Part shown: one piece after another, positions 16,601 to 25,597 of the stretch
Numbering within the stretch: the stretch's first letter is position 1
Layout: each line of letters begins with the position of its first letter
Assembly (NCBI RefSeq): GCF_030412785.1
Contig: NZ_CP125295.1
Span: forward strand, 3,968,001-4,032,000
Origin: Paraburkholderia sabiae
GTDB lineage: Bacteria; Pseudomonadota; Gammaproteobacteria; Burkholderiales; Burkholderiaceae
Reading direction: 5' to 3'
DNA: 64,000 nt
The notes under the pieces: model-generated
Database searches by the model: none
Seen by the model: the letters and a program-made list of their open reading frames with translations, nothing else
Told to the model about the DNA's origin: nothing
Made by a program: the position numbers and the translations under genes

Positions 16601-17947
16601 ATGCATCGTTTTGTCGTCGTAGGTGGAGGCGCAGGCGGCCTGGAGCTGGCCACGCGGCTCGGCGATCGTTACGCGCGCAGGAAGAGCGACGGCGCGCCGC
16701 GCGCGCAGGTGACGCTGGTCGATCGTAATCCGACCCATATCTGGAAACCGCTGCTGCACGAAGTCGCGGCAGGCAGCATGGACCCGTTCACGCAGGAACT
16801 CGAATACGCGGCGCAGGCGCGCTGGCATGGCTTCGAATTCCAGCAGGGCGAACTGATCGGTCTGAACCGCACGGCGAAAGCGATGACGCTCGGCCGCGTG
16901 CTCGACGACGACGGCGCCGAACTGCTGCCCGAGCGTGTTCTCGAATACGACACGCTCGTTATCGCGATCGGCAGTACGACGCATTTCTTCGGGGTCAAAG
17001 GCGCGCCCGAGTATTCGCTTGCACTCGATACCGTGCATCAGGCCGAGCGCTTCCGCAAACGTCTGATCGCGGCGTGCATGCGCGCCGAGCATCAGGAGCA
17101 TGAGCCAGTCGAATCGAATCCGGGCGTAGCGTCGACGGAGCCGCGCATTCAGGTGGCGATTGTCGGCGGCGGCGCGACGGGCGTCGAACTGTCGGCTGAA
17201 CTGCGCAATACCGCGCAGGTGCTGTCCGCGTATGGGCTGCACAAGCTCGATCCGCGCCACGACGTCGGCATCGTGCTGATCGAGGCGGGGCCGCGTATTT
17301 TGCCGGCGTTGCAGGAGCGAGTATCGACGGCGACGGCCGAGTTGCTGCAGAAGCTCGGCGTGAAGCTGATGGTCGGCGAGACGGTGGCGGAGGTCGCGCC
17401 GGGCGTCGTTCGGACGGCGAGCGGCAAGACCGTGCGTGCCGATCTGACCGTGTGGGCGGCGGGCATCAAGGCGCCTGCGGTGCTTGGCCAGCTCGACGGT
17501 TTGCCCGTGAACCGGCTCGGCCAGCTCGAAGTGCGCCGCACGCTGCAAACCACCATCGACGACAACGTCTTTGCACTTGGCGATTGCGCCGCGTGTCCGT
17601 GGCCTGGCAACGAGCGCAATGTGCCGCCGCGCGCGCAGGCCGCGCACCAGCAGGCGAGCTTCCTGCTGCGTGCGCTCAGCAACCGCCTCGAAGGCCGGCC
17701 GCTGCCTGAGTTCACGTATCGCGACTTCGGCTCGCTGGTATCGCTCGGGCACTTCAGTGCGGTCGGCAATCTGATGGGCGGCGTGATCGGCGGCAACATG
17801 CTGATCGAAGGGCTGTTCGCGCGCTTCATGTACATGTCGCTGTACCGGTTGCATATTGCGGCGCTGCACGGTTACGCGAGGATGGTGCTCGATACGTTTG
17901 CACACTGGCTGCGGCGCACGACGCTTCCGCGCGTCAAATTGCACTGA
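16601..17947 (+). CDS. ndh: Type II NADH dehydrogenase
   Basis: Single-subunit, non-proton-pumping NADH:quinone oxidoreductase at the inner membrane. The 448-aa protein has the FAD-binding Rossmann motif FVVVGGGAGGLELATRL at the N-terminus and a second, NADH-binding motif VAIVGGGATGVELSAEL around residue 185. Later segments TVWAAGIKAP and FALGDCAACPWPG close the FAD site. The C-terminal ~60 residues contain hydrophobic stretches (GGVIGGNMLIEGLFARFMYM) suited to membrane attachment. A carotenoid-type or sulfide:quinone reductase is less likely given the overall pattern. It is monocistronic. Confidence 0.87.
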   Translation: MHRFVVVGGGAGGLELATRLGDRYARRKSDGAPRAQVTLVDRNPTHIWKPLLHEVAAGSMDPFTQELEYAAQARWHGFEFQQGELIGLNRTAKAMTLGRVLDDDGAELLPERVLEYDTLVIAIGSTTHFFGVKGAPEYSLALDTVHQAERFRKRLIAACMRAEHQEHEPVESNPGVASTEPRIQVAIVGGGATGVELSAELRNTAQVLSAYGLHKLDPRHDVGIVLIEAGPRILPALQERVSTATAELLQKLGVKLMVGETVAEVAPGVVRTASGKTVRADLTVWAAGIKAPAVLGQLDGLPVNRLGQLEVRRTLQTTIDDNVFALGDCAACPWPGNERNVPPRAQAAHQQASFLLRALSNRLEGRPLPEFTYRDFGSLVSLGHFSAVGNLMGGVIGGNMLIEGLFARFMYMSLYRLHIAALHGYARMVLDTFAHWLRRTTLPRVKLH

Positions 17948-18050
17948 TCCACACTGATCGATTTCGATGCTTCTGCAACGGGATGCGCTTTGCGCGTATC
18001 CTGTGGCCTTCCTTGCCGTTCACCCTTGACCTCTCTCCAAGGAGCAGCGC

Positions 18051-18923
18051 ATGTTGAAGCCTGAAGTCGACAGTCTCGTTCCCCACGTTCCTTTCGACCG
18101 GCGCACGTTCATCAAGGCGGCGCTCGGCAGCGGCTTTGCGGCATGCGTGTTGCCCGTGTCCGCGCAGACGATCCACACGGACAGCGACGGCCTGGAGGCG
18201 GGCGAGGTCAGCATCAAGTCGGGCGACACGCAGGTGCCTGCTTACCGCGCGCAGCCGAAGGGCAAGACGCATCTGCCTGTGATCATCGTGGTTCACGAGA
18301 TTTTCGGCGTGCACGAGCATATCGCCGATGTCTGCCGACGCTTCGCGAAGCAGGGCTATCTGGCCATCGCGCCGGATCTCTACGTGCGGCAGGGCGATCC
18401 GACCAAATATCAGTCGATGCAGCAGCTCAACGAGCAGTTGGTGAGCAAGGTGCCCGACTCACAGGTGCTCGCCGATCTCGACGCAACGTTTAAATGGGCC
18501 GGAGAGCATGGCGGCGACGTGAACAAGGTGGGTATCAACGGCTTCTGCTGGGGCGGGCGGATCACGTGGCTATATGCGGAGCACAATCCGCGGCTCAAGG
18601 CTGCGGTTGCGTGGTATGGACGCGTGGTCGGAAATCAGACGCCGATGACGCCGGCTAATCCGATCGATCGTGTTTCTGATTTACAGGTGCCTGTGTTGGG
18701 GCTTTATGGGCGGCAGGATCAGAGCATTCCACAGGATTCGCTCGAGCAGATGAAGCAGGCTATTGCTCAAGGGCCTCTTGCTGGGCGCGGGGCGCAGTTT
18801 GTCGTGTATGACGACGCAGGGCATGCGTTTTTTGCCGATTATCGGCCGAGTTATCGGCAGGCAGATGCAGAGGATGGCTGGCGGCGGGCTCTTGGTTGGT
18901 TTAAGGAGCATGGGGTGGGGTGA
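18051..18923 (+). CDS. Dienelactone hydrolase family protein, Tat-exported
   Basis: Alpha/beta hydrolase of 290 aa related to carboxymethylenebutenolidase. The N-terminus carries a twin-arginine-like signal (FDRRTFIKAALGSG, then a hydrophobic stretch ending SAQ), so export is likely. The nucleophile is Cys166 in GINGFCWGGR, with the acid in YGRQDQSIP and the base in DAGHAFFADYRP. Substrates are probably lactones or small esters. An AAGGAGC ribosome-binding site precedes the ATG. The last ~90 codons switch to G- and T-ending codons (17 of the last 20 end in G or T, against 10 of the first 20). A long inverted-repeat element starts one base after its TGA. Confidence 0.85.
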   Translation: MLKPEVDSLVPHVPFDRRTFIKAALGSGFAACVLPVSAQTIHTDSDGLEAGEVSIKSGDTQVPAYRAQPKGKTHLPVIIVVHEIFGVHEHIADVCRRFAKQGYLAIAPDLYVRQGDPTKYQSMQQLNEQLVSKVPDSQVLADLDATFKWAGEHGGDVNKVGINGFCWGGRITWLYAEHNPRLKAAVAWYGRVVGNQTPMTPANPIDRVSDLQVPVLGLYGRQDQSIPQDSLEQMKQAIAQGPLAGRGAQFVVYDDAGHAFFADYRPSYRQADAEDGWRRALGWFKEHGVG

Positions 18924-19550
18924 TTTTTTGTCTGCGACGCTAGTCGTCATGCTTTGGTTTTTTGGTTTTTGGTTTTTGCTGGCATCCGCGAATTCGTATC
19001 GGTTTGCTGGCGTTGCCCCTGTGCGGGGCGGCACCTACTTTTCTTTGCAGCGGCAAAGAAAAGTAGGCAAAAGAAAGCCGCTTTTGAACCTCCGGTGCCT
19101 GCCAGGATACCGCATCGGCATGCTGCAGTTGAGCCATTGCGCAGCAACGTCCGCACCCTGTAGAGAGCCCGCGGTCAACCGCGCACGGCGCGAAAATCCA
19201 CACACAATCCGGAACACATACCACCGCAATCACTCCGACGGCAAATACACAAAAACAAGCCGACCGAATGTGCCCCGAGTGGATGTCATCTTTCGCGCCG
19301 CGCGCGCCTGACTGCGGGGTTTCTACGGAGTGTTTGCGTCGCTGCGCGACCGCTCAAAGAACGCGCGCCGTGCCGTCATCCTGGCAGGCACCGGAGGTTT
19401 AAAAGCGGCTTTCTTTTGCCTACTTTTCTTTGCCGCTGCAAAGAAAAGTAGGTGCCGCCCCGCACAGGGGCAACGTTTGAAGTACGGATACGAATTCGCG
19501 GACGCCAGCGAAGGCCAAAACCAAAAACCAAAAAGCCAAAAAACCTAAAA
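18924..19550. repeat. Long inverted-repeat element, copy 1
   Basis: Non-coding element of about 0.6 kb. Arms 19011-19108 and 19378-19475 (98 nt each) are reverse complements with one mismatch. Weaker complementarity continues outward through T/G-rich and A/C-rich ends and inward toward an asymmetric centre of about 90 nt (roughly 19196-19285). Each arm holds a perfect 15-bp hairpin (19034-19067 and 19419-19452). Similar copies lie at 54662-55320 and 62707-63278. It begins directly after the dienelactone hydrolase stop. Open frames across it are by-products of the palindrome. I do not know a named family for it. Confidence 0.85.
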
Positions 19551-19604
19551 AACCAAACCCAAGCTCAACCCGCCCAGGGTTATTCCCCATAACAACATCC
19601 AAAG

Positions 19605-19629
19605 ACAAATTTGTATGATGACCCGATGA
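19605..19629. promoter_or_regulatory. Candidate operator/promoter of the GntR gene
   Basis: A perfect 10-bp palindrome ACAAATTTGT (19605-19614) is followed by repeated ATGATGAC / GATGAC blocks, 35-60 bp before the GntR start. It is the only clear symmetrical AT-rich site before the tetronate operon. Binding by the adjacent GntR protein is inferred. Confidence 0.3.
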
Positions 19630-19663
19630 CATGGCAAATCGGCACCCTTGCCGAACAGCAAAA

Positions 19664-20368
19664 ATGTTCGAAAAGATCCCAAACAAAGCCCTAAGCGACA
19701 CAGTCGCGCAGCAACTGTTAGCGCAAATCGACAAAGGCACCTTCGAAAGAGGCGGCAAGCTGCCGACAGAAGCCGTGCTCGCGCAAGAGTTCGGCGTAAG
19801 TCGCACAGTCATCCGCGAGGCGATCTCGCGTCTGAAGAATGAGGGCGTCGTCGAACCTCGCCAGGGCAGCGGCGTCTACGTAGCCGCCCACGGCGCGATT
19901 CGCCCGCTGCGCATCGACTATGCCGAAGCCATGGAAGGCGGCTCGGTGCTGCAAATCCTCGCGGTGCGCCGCGCCATCGAAGCCGAAGTCGCAGCCGAAG
20001 CCGCCATGCGCCGCACCGACGCCGACATGATGTCGATCGACGCCGCGCTCAAGAAGATCGACGAAGCCGTCGCCGATGGCCGCGACGGCGTCGCTGAAGA
20101 TGTCGCGTTCCATCGCGCGATTGCCTCCGTGACGGGTAATCCGTACTTCCTGAAGACGCTGACGTTCCTCAACCAGTACCTCGAAGCGGGCACCGTCGTC
20201 ACGCGCCGCAACGAGGCGCTGCGCGAAGACTTCTCGCGCCAGGTTCGCGATGAACACGCCGCCATCGTCGCGGCGATTCGCGCCGGCGATCCGATGGCCG
20301 CGCGCAACGCCGCGCAGACCCACATGTACAACGCGGCGCGGCGCCTCGGCGAAGCGGGGATCTGCTGA
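19664..20368 (+). CDS. FadR/GntR-family regulator of the tetronate operon
   Basis: Regulator of 234 aa with an N-terminal winged HTH (LPTEAVLAQEFGVSRTVIREAISRLK, split here as LPTEAVLAQEFG and SRTVIREAISRL) and a C-terminal all-helical FCD effector domain (metal-binding His/Asp pattern around DVAFHRAIASVTGN). It directly precedes the L-threonate dehydrogenase gene on the same strand, so it probably represses the operon until a tetronate binds. The ATG at 19664 (MFEKIPNKAL) is chosen over one 11 codons upstream. Its first codons are rich in A-ending forms, unlike the rest of the gene, and it lies just right of repeat copy 1. Confidence 0.85.
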   Translation: MFEKIPNKALSDTVAQQLLAQIDKGTFERGGKLPTEAVLAQEFGVSRTVIREAISRLKNEGVVEPRQGSGVYVAAHGAIRPLRIDYAEAMEGGSVLQILAVRRAIEAEVAAEAAMRRTDADMMSIDAALKKIDEAVADGRDGVAEDVAFHRAIASVTGNPYFLKTLTFLNQYLEAGTVVTRRNEALREDFSRQVRDEHAAIVAAIRAGDPMAARNAAQTHMYNAARRLGEAGIC

Positions 20369-20417
20369 TCCGCGCCGCGCACGTCATCGTCTGAAGCACT
20401 GTTCGTAGAGGAAAGGT

Positions 20418-21308
20418 ATGTCCAGAAATGTCGGAGTGATCGGTCTTGGTGCGATGGGAATGGGCGTCGCGCGCTCGTTGCTGCGCGGCGGGCTTAACGT
20501 GCATGCGTGCGACGTGCGTCGCGAAGTGCTCGACCAGTTCGTCGCCGATGGCGGCAAGGCCTGCGCGAATCCCGCCGAACTCGGCGCGCAATGCGACGTG
20601 GTCGTCACGCTCGTCGTCAACGCGGCGCAAACGGAAACCGTGCTGTTCGGCGAGCAGGGCGCGATCAGCGCGATGAAGCCGGGCAGCGTCGTGATCGCCT
20701 GCGCGACCGTCGCGCCCGATTTCGCAATCGATCTCGGCCGACGTGTGGAAGCAGCCGGCCTGAAGATGCTCGATGCGCCTGTGTCGGGCGGCGCGGCGCG
20801 CGCGGCATCGGGTGAAATGACGATGATGACCTCCGGTCCCGCCGCCGCCTACGCCGCGTGCGAAGACGTGCTCGCGGCGATGGCGGGCAAGGTGTATCGC
20901 TTGGGCGAGCAGCACGGCGCGGGCTCGAAGGTGAAGATCATCAACCAGTTGCTGGCGGGCGTGCACATCGCCGCCGCCGCCGAAGCGATGGCGCTCGGCT
21001 TGCGCGAAGGCGTCGACCCCGACGCGCTCTACGACGTCATCACGCACAGCGCGGGCAATTCGTGGATGTTCGAGAACCGCGTGCCGCACATTCTCAACGG
21101 CGATTACACGCCGCTGTCCGCCGTCGACATCTTCGTCAAGGACCTGGGCCTCGTGCTCGATACCGCACGACGCTCGAAGTTTCCGCTGCCGTTGTCGGCG
21201 GCCGCGCATCAGATGTTCATGATGGCATCGACGGCCGGGCACGGCGGCGAAGACGATTCCGCCGTCATCAAGATTTTCCCCGGCATCGACGTGCCGGAAA
21301 AGCGCTGA
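20418..21308 (+). CDS. ltnD: L-threonate 2-dehydrogenase LtnD
   Basis: NAD-dependent beta-hydroxyacid dehydrogenase of 296 aa that oxidises L-threonate at C2 to 2-oxo-tetronate. The nucleotide motif VGVIGLGAMGMGVARSLL is followed by the substrate loop MLDAPVSGGAARAASG and the catalytic lysine region GSKVKIINQLLAGVH. Alone the sequence would only say 3-hydroxyisobutyrate-dehydrogenase family. The assignment comes from the neighbouring OtnK, OtnC and OtnI genes, which complete the pathway. An AGAGGAAAGG ribosome-binding site precedes the ATG, and otnK starts 18 bp after its stop. Confidence 0.87.
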   Translation: MSRNVGVIGLGAMGMGVARSLLRGGLNVHACDVRREVLDQFVADGGKACANPAELGAQCDVVVTLVVNAAQTETVLFGEQGAISAMKPGSVVIACATVAPDFAIDLGRRVEAAGLKMLDAPVSGGAARAASGEMTMMTSGPAAAYAACEDVLAAMAGKVYRLGEQHGAGSKVKIINQLLAGVHIAAAAEAMALGLREGVDPDALYDVITHSAGNSWMFENRVPHILNGDYTPLSAVDIFVKDLGLVLDTARRSKFPLPLSAAAHQMFMMASTAGHGGEDDSAVIKIFPGIDVPEKR

Positions 21309-21325
21309 AAGAGGAGCACGACGAC

Positions 21326-22636
21326 ATGGCCACTTCTTCCAGCAAGCCCTTGCTCGGCTGCATCGCCGACGACTTCACAGGCGCAACCGACCTCGCGAAC
21401 ATGCTGGTGCGCGGCGGCATGCGCACCGTGCAGACCATCGGCGTGCCCGCTGCCGACACGCGCATCGAAGCCGACGCGCTCGTCGTCGCGCTGAAGTCGC
21501 GCACCATCGATTCCGCCGATGCCGTGCAGCAGTCGCTCGCCGCGCTCGAATGGCTGCGCGCGCAAGGCTGCCGCCAGTTCTTCTTCAAGTACTGCTCGAC
21601 TTTCGATTCGACCGATAAAGGCAACATCGGCCCCGTCACGGACGCGCTGCTCGATGCGCTGTCGCCGATCGGCGGCGGCACGCCGTTCACGATCGCGTGC
21701 CCGGCGTTTCCGGAGAATGGCCGCACGATCTATCGCGGGCATCTGTTCGTCGGCGATGTGCTGCTGAACGAATCGGGCATGGAGCATCACCCGCTCACGC
21801 CGATGACGGATGCGAACCTCGTGCGCGTGCTGCAACGGCAGACGCGTTCGAAAGTCGGTCTCGTGCGATACGACGCAGTTGCAAAAGGTGCTGAGGCCGT
21901 GCGCGCTTCGATCGATACGTTGCGCCACGACGGCGTGCGCATGGCGATCGCCGATGCCGTGTCGGACGCCGATCTTTACACGCTCGGCGAAGCATGCGCC
22001 GACTTGCCGCTGATCACGGGCGGATCGGGTGTCGCGCTCGGTTTGCCCGCGAATTTTCGCCGCGCCGGCTTGCTGAACGATGCCGCCGATGCAGGCGAAT
22101 TGCCGCGTATCGAAGGCGCTTCGGCAGTGCTGGCGGGCAGCGCATCGAAAGCGACGAATGCACAGGTTGCCGCGTGGCGCGAATCGCGTCCGGCGTTTCG
22201 TATCGATCCGCTCGCGGCGGCGCGCGGCGAACCTGTCGTTGAACAGGCGCTGGAGTTCGCGCGCGAGCATATGAAAACAACGCAACCGGTGTTGATCTAT
22301 GCCACAGCATCGCCGGACGAAGTGAAGTCGACGCAGCGCGAACTCGGCGTCGCGGAAGCGGGCGAACTCGTCGAACGCACGCTCGCTGCGGTTGCTCGCG
22401 GGCTGCATCAGATGGGCGTGCGCAAGTTCGTCGTCGCGGGCGGCGAGACGTCGGGCGCCGTCGTGCAGGCGCTCGATGTCCGCATGCTGCGCATCGGTAA
22501 ACAGATCGATCCTGGCGTGCCCGCGACCGCGACCATCGGCGACGAGCCGCTCGCGCTCGCGCTCAAATCCGGCAACTTCGGCGCGGTCGATTTCTTCGCG
22601 AAGGCGCTGCGTCATCTCGACGGAGACGCCGCATGA
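21326..22636 (+). CDS. otnK: 3-oxo-tetronate kinase OtnK
   Basis: Four-carbon acid sugar kinase (formerly DUF1537) of 436 aa that phosphorylates 3-oxo-tetronate at O4 using ATP. The N-terminal substrate domain starts LLGCIADDFTGATDLANML. The C-terminal nucleotide domain has KFVVAGGETSGAVVQAL. The frame stays open far upstream, but the true start is the ATG at 21326 after GAGGAGC, 18 bp past the ltnD stop. The stop overlaps the otnC start by 4 bp (ATGA), showing tight coupling with the decarboxylase that uses its product. Confidence 0.92.
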   Translation: MATSSSKPLLGCIADDFTGATDLANMLVRGGMRTVQTIGVPAADTRIEADALVVALKSRTIDSADAVQQSLAALEWLRAQGCRQFFFKYCSTFDSTDKGNIGPVTDALLDALSPIGGGTPFTIACPAFPENGRTIYRGHLFVGDVLLNESGMEHHPLTPMTDANLVRVLQRQTRSKVGLVRYDAVAKGAEAVRASIDTLRHDGVRMAIADAVSDADLYTLGEACADLPLITGGSGVALGLPANFRRAGLLNDAADAGELPRIEGASAVLAGSASKATNAQVAAWRESRPAFRIDPLAAARGEPVVEQALEFAREHMKTTQPVLIYATASPDEVKSTQRELGVAEAGELVERTLAAVARGLHQMGVRKFVVAGGETSGAVVQALDVRMLRIGKQIDPGVPATATIGDEPLALALKSGNFGAVDFFAKALRHLDGDAA

Positions 22637-23289
22637 CGCTCGCCGTTCACACCAGCAAGGAAGCGAAAGTCCGCGAAGAAATCTGCGTGACGGGCGCGAG
22701 TCTGTATGAGCGCGGCTACACGGTCGGCAGCGCGGGCAACATCAGCGCGCGGCTCGACGACGGCTGGCTGATCACGCCGACGGACGCGTGTCTCGGCCGG
22801 CTCGATCCCGCAGAAATCGCGAAGGTCGATCTCGACGGCAACGCGGTGTCGGGCGGCAAGCCGTCGAAGACGCTCGCGCTGCATCGCGGCGTCTACGAAC
22901 GCAACCGTGAAGCGCGCGGCATCGTCCATACGCATTCGACGCATCTCGTCGCGCTGACGCTCGCGGGTGTATGGAACGACGCCGATGTGCTGCCGCCCAT
23001 CACGCCGTACTACGTGATGAAAGTCGGCCACATTCCGCTGATTCGCTACAAACGTCCCGGCGATCCGCAAGTCGCGCAACAGATTGCATCGCTCGCCGAA
23101 AGCGTGCGCGGCGTGCTGCTCGAACGGCTTGGGCCTGTCGTGTGGGAGCGTTCCGTATCGCAGGCTTCGTATGTGATCGAAGAACTCGAAGAGACGGCGC
23201 GCCTGTGGCTGATGACGAATCCGCGTCCCGCACCGCTCGACGACACCGCGCTCGATGAACTGCGCACCGTATTCGGCGCACGCTGGTAA
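22633..23289 (+). CDS. otnC: 3-oxo-tetronate 4-phosphate decarboxylase OtnC
   Basis: Class II aldolase-fold metalloenzyme of 218 aa that decarboxylates 3-oxo-tetronate 4-phosphate to dihydroxyacetone phosphate and CO2, feeding glycolysis. Family features are GSAGNISARLDDGWLITP near the N-terminus, the metal-binding HTHSTHLVAL block, and PITPYYVMKVGHIPL, which suits the decarboxylase branch. It overlaps otnK by 4 bp. After it comes a 102-bp gap with a small hairpin (23336-23359) before the transporter gene. Confidence 0.9.
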   Translation: MTLAVHTSKEAKVREEICVTGASLYERGYTVGSAGNISARLDDGWLITPTDACLGRLDPAEIAKVDLDGNAVSGGKPSKTLALHRGVYERNREARGIVHTHSTHLVALTLAGVWNDADVLPPITPYYVMKVGHIPLIRYKRPGDPQVAQQIASLAESVRGVLLERLGPVVWERSVSQASYVIEELEETARLWLMTNPRPAPLDDTALDELRTVFGARW

Positions 23290-23335
23290 GACGCTAACCA
23301 ATCCGTATCACCAACCCAGGCAAAAAAGCCGGAGC

Positions 23336-23359
23336 ACCGTCTGTTAGAGAACGGACGGT
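23336..23359 (+). other. Intra-operon hairpin before the tetronate transporter
   Basis: ACCGTC (23336-23341) pairs with GACGGT (23354-23359), extended by GTT/AAC after one mismatch. It lies in the 102-bp gap between otnC and the MFS gene, the longest gap in this part of the operon. There is no T-run. It may adjust the level of the distal genes. Confidence 0.35.
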
Positions 23360-23391
23360 CCATAACCGGCGCCAATCGAAGGAGACACTGC

Positions 23392-24729
23392 ATGTCAAGC
23401 TATCAGGCGACATCCGCTCGCCCTGCATCCACTACCGACGCAGCCGGGCAACCCGGCGCGGCTGAGATTGAACGCACCTACGGCAAGGTGTTCTGGCGCA
23501 TCGTGCCGTTCCTGATGCTGTGCTACGTGGTCGCGTATCTGGATCGCGTGAACGTCGGTTTTGCAAAGCTGCAGATGTCGCAAGACCTCGCGTTCAGCGA
23601 GACCGTGTTCGGCCTCGGCGCAGGCGTGTTCTTCGTCGGGTACTTTCTGTTCGAGTTGCCGAGCAACATCCTGATGCATCGACTCGGCGCGCGTATCTGG
23701 ATTGCGCGGATCATGATCACGTGGGGCGTGATGTCGGCGCTGTTCGTGTTCGTGCAGACGCCGACACAGTTCTATGCGCTGCGCTTTCTGCTCGGTCTCG
23801 CCGAAGCGGGCTTCTATCCGGGCGTGATCCTGTATCTCACGTACTGGTTCCCGTCGCATCGTCGCGCGAAGATCATCGCCGTGTTCATGTCGGCGATTCC
23901 GGTGTCGGGCATTTTCGGCAATCCGCTGTCGGGCTGGATCATGCAGACGTTCGATTCTCATCACGGTTTCGCCGGCTGGCAATGGATGTTCGTGATCGAA
24001 GCCGTGCCCGCGATCGCCGTCGGCATCGCGACGATTCTGTATCTCGACAACGGCATCGCGAGCGCAAAGTGGCTGACGCCGCGCGAGAAGAAGCTGCTCG
24101 CCGACGAAATCGCCGCGCAGCCGCAAGAGCAAGCGAAGTCGCATTCGCTGGGCGCCGTGTTTCGCGATCCGCGCACGTGGTGGATGTCGCTGATTTACTT
24201 CGCGTTCGTCACGGGCCAATATGGCCTCACGTTCTGGATGCCGACGCTCGTCAAGTCGACAGGCGTAACGGGCGCATTCCAGATCGGCCTGCTGAGCGCG
24301 ATTCCGTTTCTCGTCGCCATCGTCGTGATGAACGTGATGGGCCACAGCGCGGACAAGCGCCGCGAACGTCGCTGGCATCTGATCGGGCCGGCGCTTGCGG
24401 GCGCGGTTGGCTTTAGCGTCGCGGCATCGTATGCGAACAACACGGCCGTTTCGATCGCGTTTCTGTCGATTGCGGCTGCGGGCGTGCTGACCTGCGCGCC
24501 GCTCTTCTGGTCGCTGCCGACGGCGTTCATGTCGGGCGCGACGGCCGCTGCCGGTATCGCGATCATCAATTCGATCGGCAATCTGGCGGGCTTCGCAAGC
24601 CCGTACATGATCGGCTATCTTAAGGATCTCACGCACAGCACGCAGACGGGCATGTACGTGCTCGCCGCGATGCTCGTGATCGGCGCGCTCGCTGTCTGGC
24701 TGACGCCCGCACGGCTCGTGAACCGCTAA
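23392..24729 (+). CDS. MFS transporter, anion:cation symporter family (tetronate uptake)
   Basis: Twelve-segment major facilitator of 445 aa. The first loop sequence YLDRVNVGFAKLQM is typical of the anion:cation symporter (phthalate permease) family, which imports organic and sugar acids with protons. LPSNILMHRLGARIWIARIM follows. Position inside the operon, with an AAGGAGAC ribosome-binding site, makes L-threonate and D-erythronate the likely substrates. Other operons of this pathway may use TRAP or ABC systems instead. The substrate is inferred from context. Confidence 0.85.
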   Translation: MSSYQATSARPASTTDAAGQPGAAEIERTYGKVFWRIVPFLMLCYVVAYLDRVNVGFAKLQMSQDLAFSETVFGLGAGVFFVGYFLFELPSNILMHRLGARIWIARIMITWGVMSALFVFVQTPTQFYALRFLLGLAEAGFYPGVILYLTYWFPSHRRAKIIAVFMSAIPVSGIFGNPLSGWIMQTFDSHHGFAGWQWMFVIEAVPAIAVGIATILYLDNGIASAKWLTPREKKLLADEIAAQPQEQAKSHSLGAVFRDPRTWWMSLIYFAFVTGQYGLTFWMPTLVKSTGVTGAFQIGLLSAIPFLVAIVVMNVMGHSADKRRERRWHLIGPALAGAVGFSVAASYANNTAVSIAFLSIAAAGVLTCAPLFWSLPTAFMSGATAAAGIAIINSIGNLAGFASPYMIGYLKDLTHSTQTGMYVLAAMLVIGALAVWLTPARLVNR

Positions 24730-24753
24730 ACGCGTTTTTAAGGAGTAGCTTCG

Positions 24754-25542
24754 ATGCCTCGCTTCGCCGCCAATCTGACGATGATGTACAACGAACACGC
24801 GTTCCTCGACCGTTTCGCCGCCGCCGCGCGCGACGGTTTCGAGGCCGTGGAGTTTCTGTTCCCTTATGACTTTCCCGCCGCGGAACTGAAGGCGCGTCTG
24901 CAAGAAAATGCCCTGACGCAAGCGCTTTTCAATGCGCCGCCGGGCGACTGGGCGGGTGGCGAGCGCGGCATTGCGTCGTTGCCGGGACGCGAAGACGAGT
25001 TCCGCCGCAGCGTCGACACGGCACTCGAGTACGCGCGCGTGCTCGGCAACGACAAGCTGCACATGATGGCCGGTCTGATCAAGCCCGAGCAGGATCGCGC
25101 CGCGCATCGCGACGTGTATCTGAAGAACCTCGCGTATGCCGCGAAGACCGCGCAGGCGGACGGCATCACGGTCGTCATCGAGCCGATCAATACGCGCGAC
25201 ATTCCCGGCTTCTTTCTGAACCGTCAGGACGACGCGCAGACGATCTGCGCCGAAGTCGGCGCTCCGAACCTGAAGGTTCAGTTCGATCTTTACCACTGCC
25301 AGATCGTCGAAGGCGATCTCGCTGTGAAGCTCAAGCGCGACATGAAGGGCATCGGGCATATCCAGATTGCGGGCGTGCCGGAGCGGCACGAACCGGATAT
25401 CGGCGAAGTGAACTATCCGTATCTGTTCGCGCTGATCGACGAACTCGGTTACGACGGCTGGATCGGTTGCGAATACCGGCCGCGCGCGGGCACATCCGAA
25501 GGCCTCGGATGGATCCGGCCATACGTGAAGGCGCGCGGATAA
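24754..25542 (+). CDS. otnI: 2-oxo-tetronate isomerase OtnI
   Basis: TIM-barrel isomerase of 262 aa in the hydroxypyruvate isomerase (Hyi) family. It converts 2-oxo-tetronate to 3-oxo-tetronate, the step between the dehydrogenases and the kinase. Visible features: [20 protein letters not shown] at the start, the metal-binding glutamate in [31 protein letters not shown], and the C-terminal [20 protein letters not shown] block. AAGGAG lies 9 bp before the ATG. Sequence alone would allow hydroxypyruvate isomerase, and the operon decides. Confidence 0.88.
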   Translation: MPRFAANLTMMYNEHAFLDRFAAAARDGFEAVEFLFPYDFPAAELKARLQENALTQALFNAPPGDWAGGERGIASLPGREDEFRRSVDTALEYARVLGNDKLHMMAGLIKPEQDRAAHRDVYLKNLAYAAKTAQADGITVVIEPINTRDIPGFFLNRQDDAQTICAEVGAPNLKVQFDLYHCQIVEGDLAVKLKRDMKGIGHIQIAGVPERHEPDIGEVNYPYLFALIDELGYDGWIGCEYRPRAGTSEGLGWIRPYVKARG

Positions 25543-25597
25543 GCATTGCGTCGGCGCATTCGACAGACAGGACAGACTCACTGAGGAACACGGAAAC

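Noticed and set aside
18763..19311. Frames through the repeat containing APVRGGTYFSLQRQRK-type peptides, also in copies 2 and 3
   Set aside because: They appear because the arms are repeated and complementary. They have no own start signals and read through hairpins, so I treat the element as non-coding.
18924..19550. CRISPR or tRNA-like interpretation of the repeat
   Set aside because: The arms form one long inverted repeat, not regularly spaced direct repeats, and no cloverleaf is seen.
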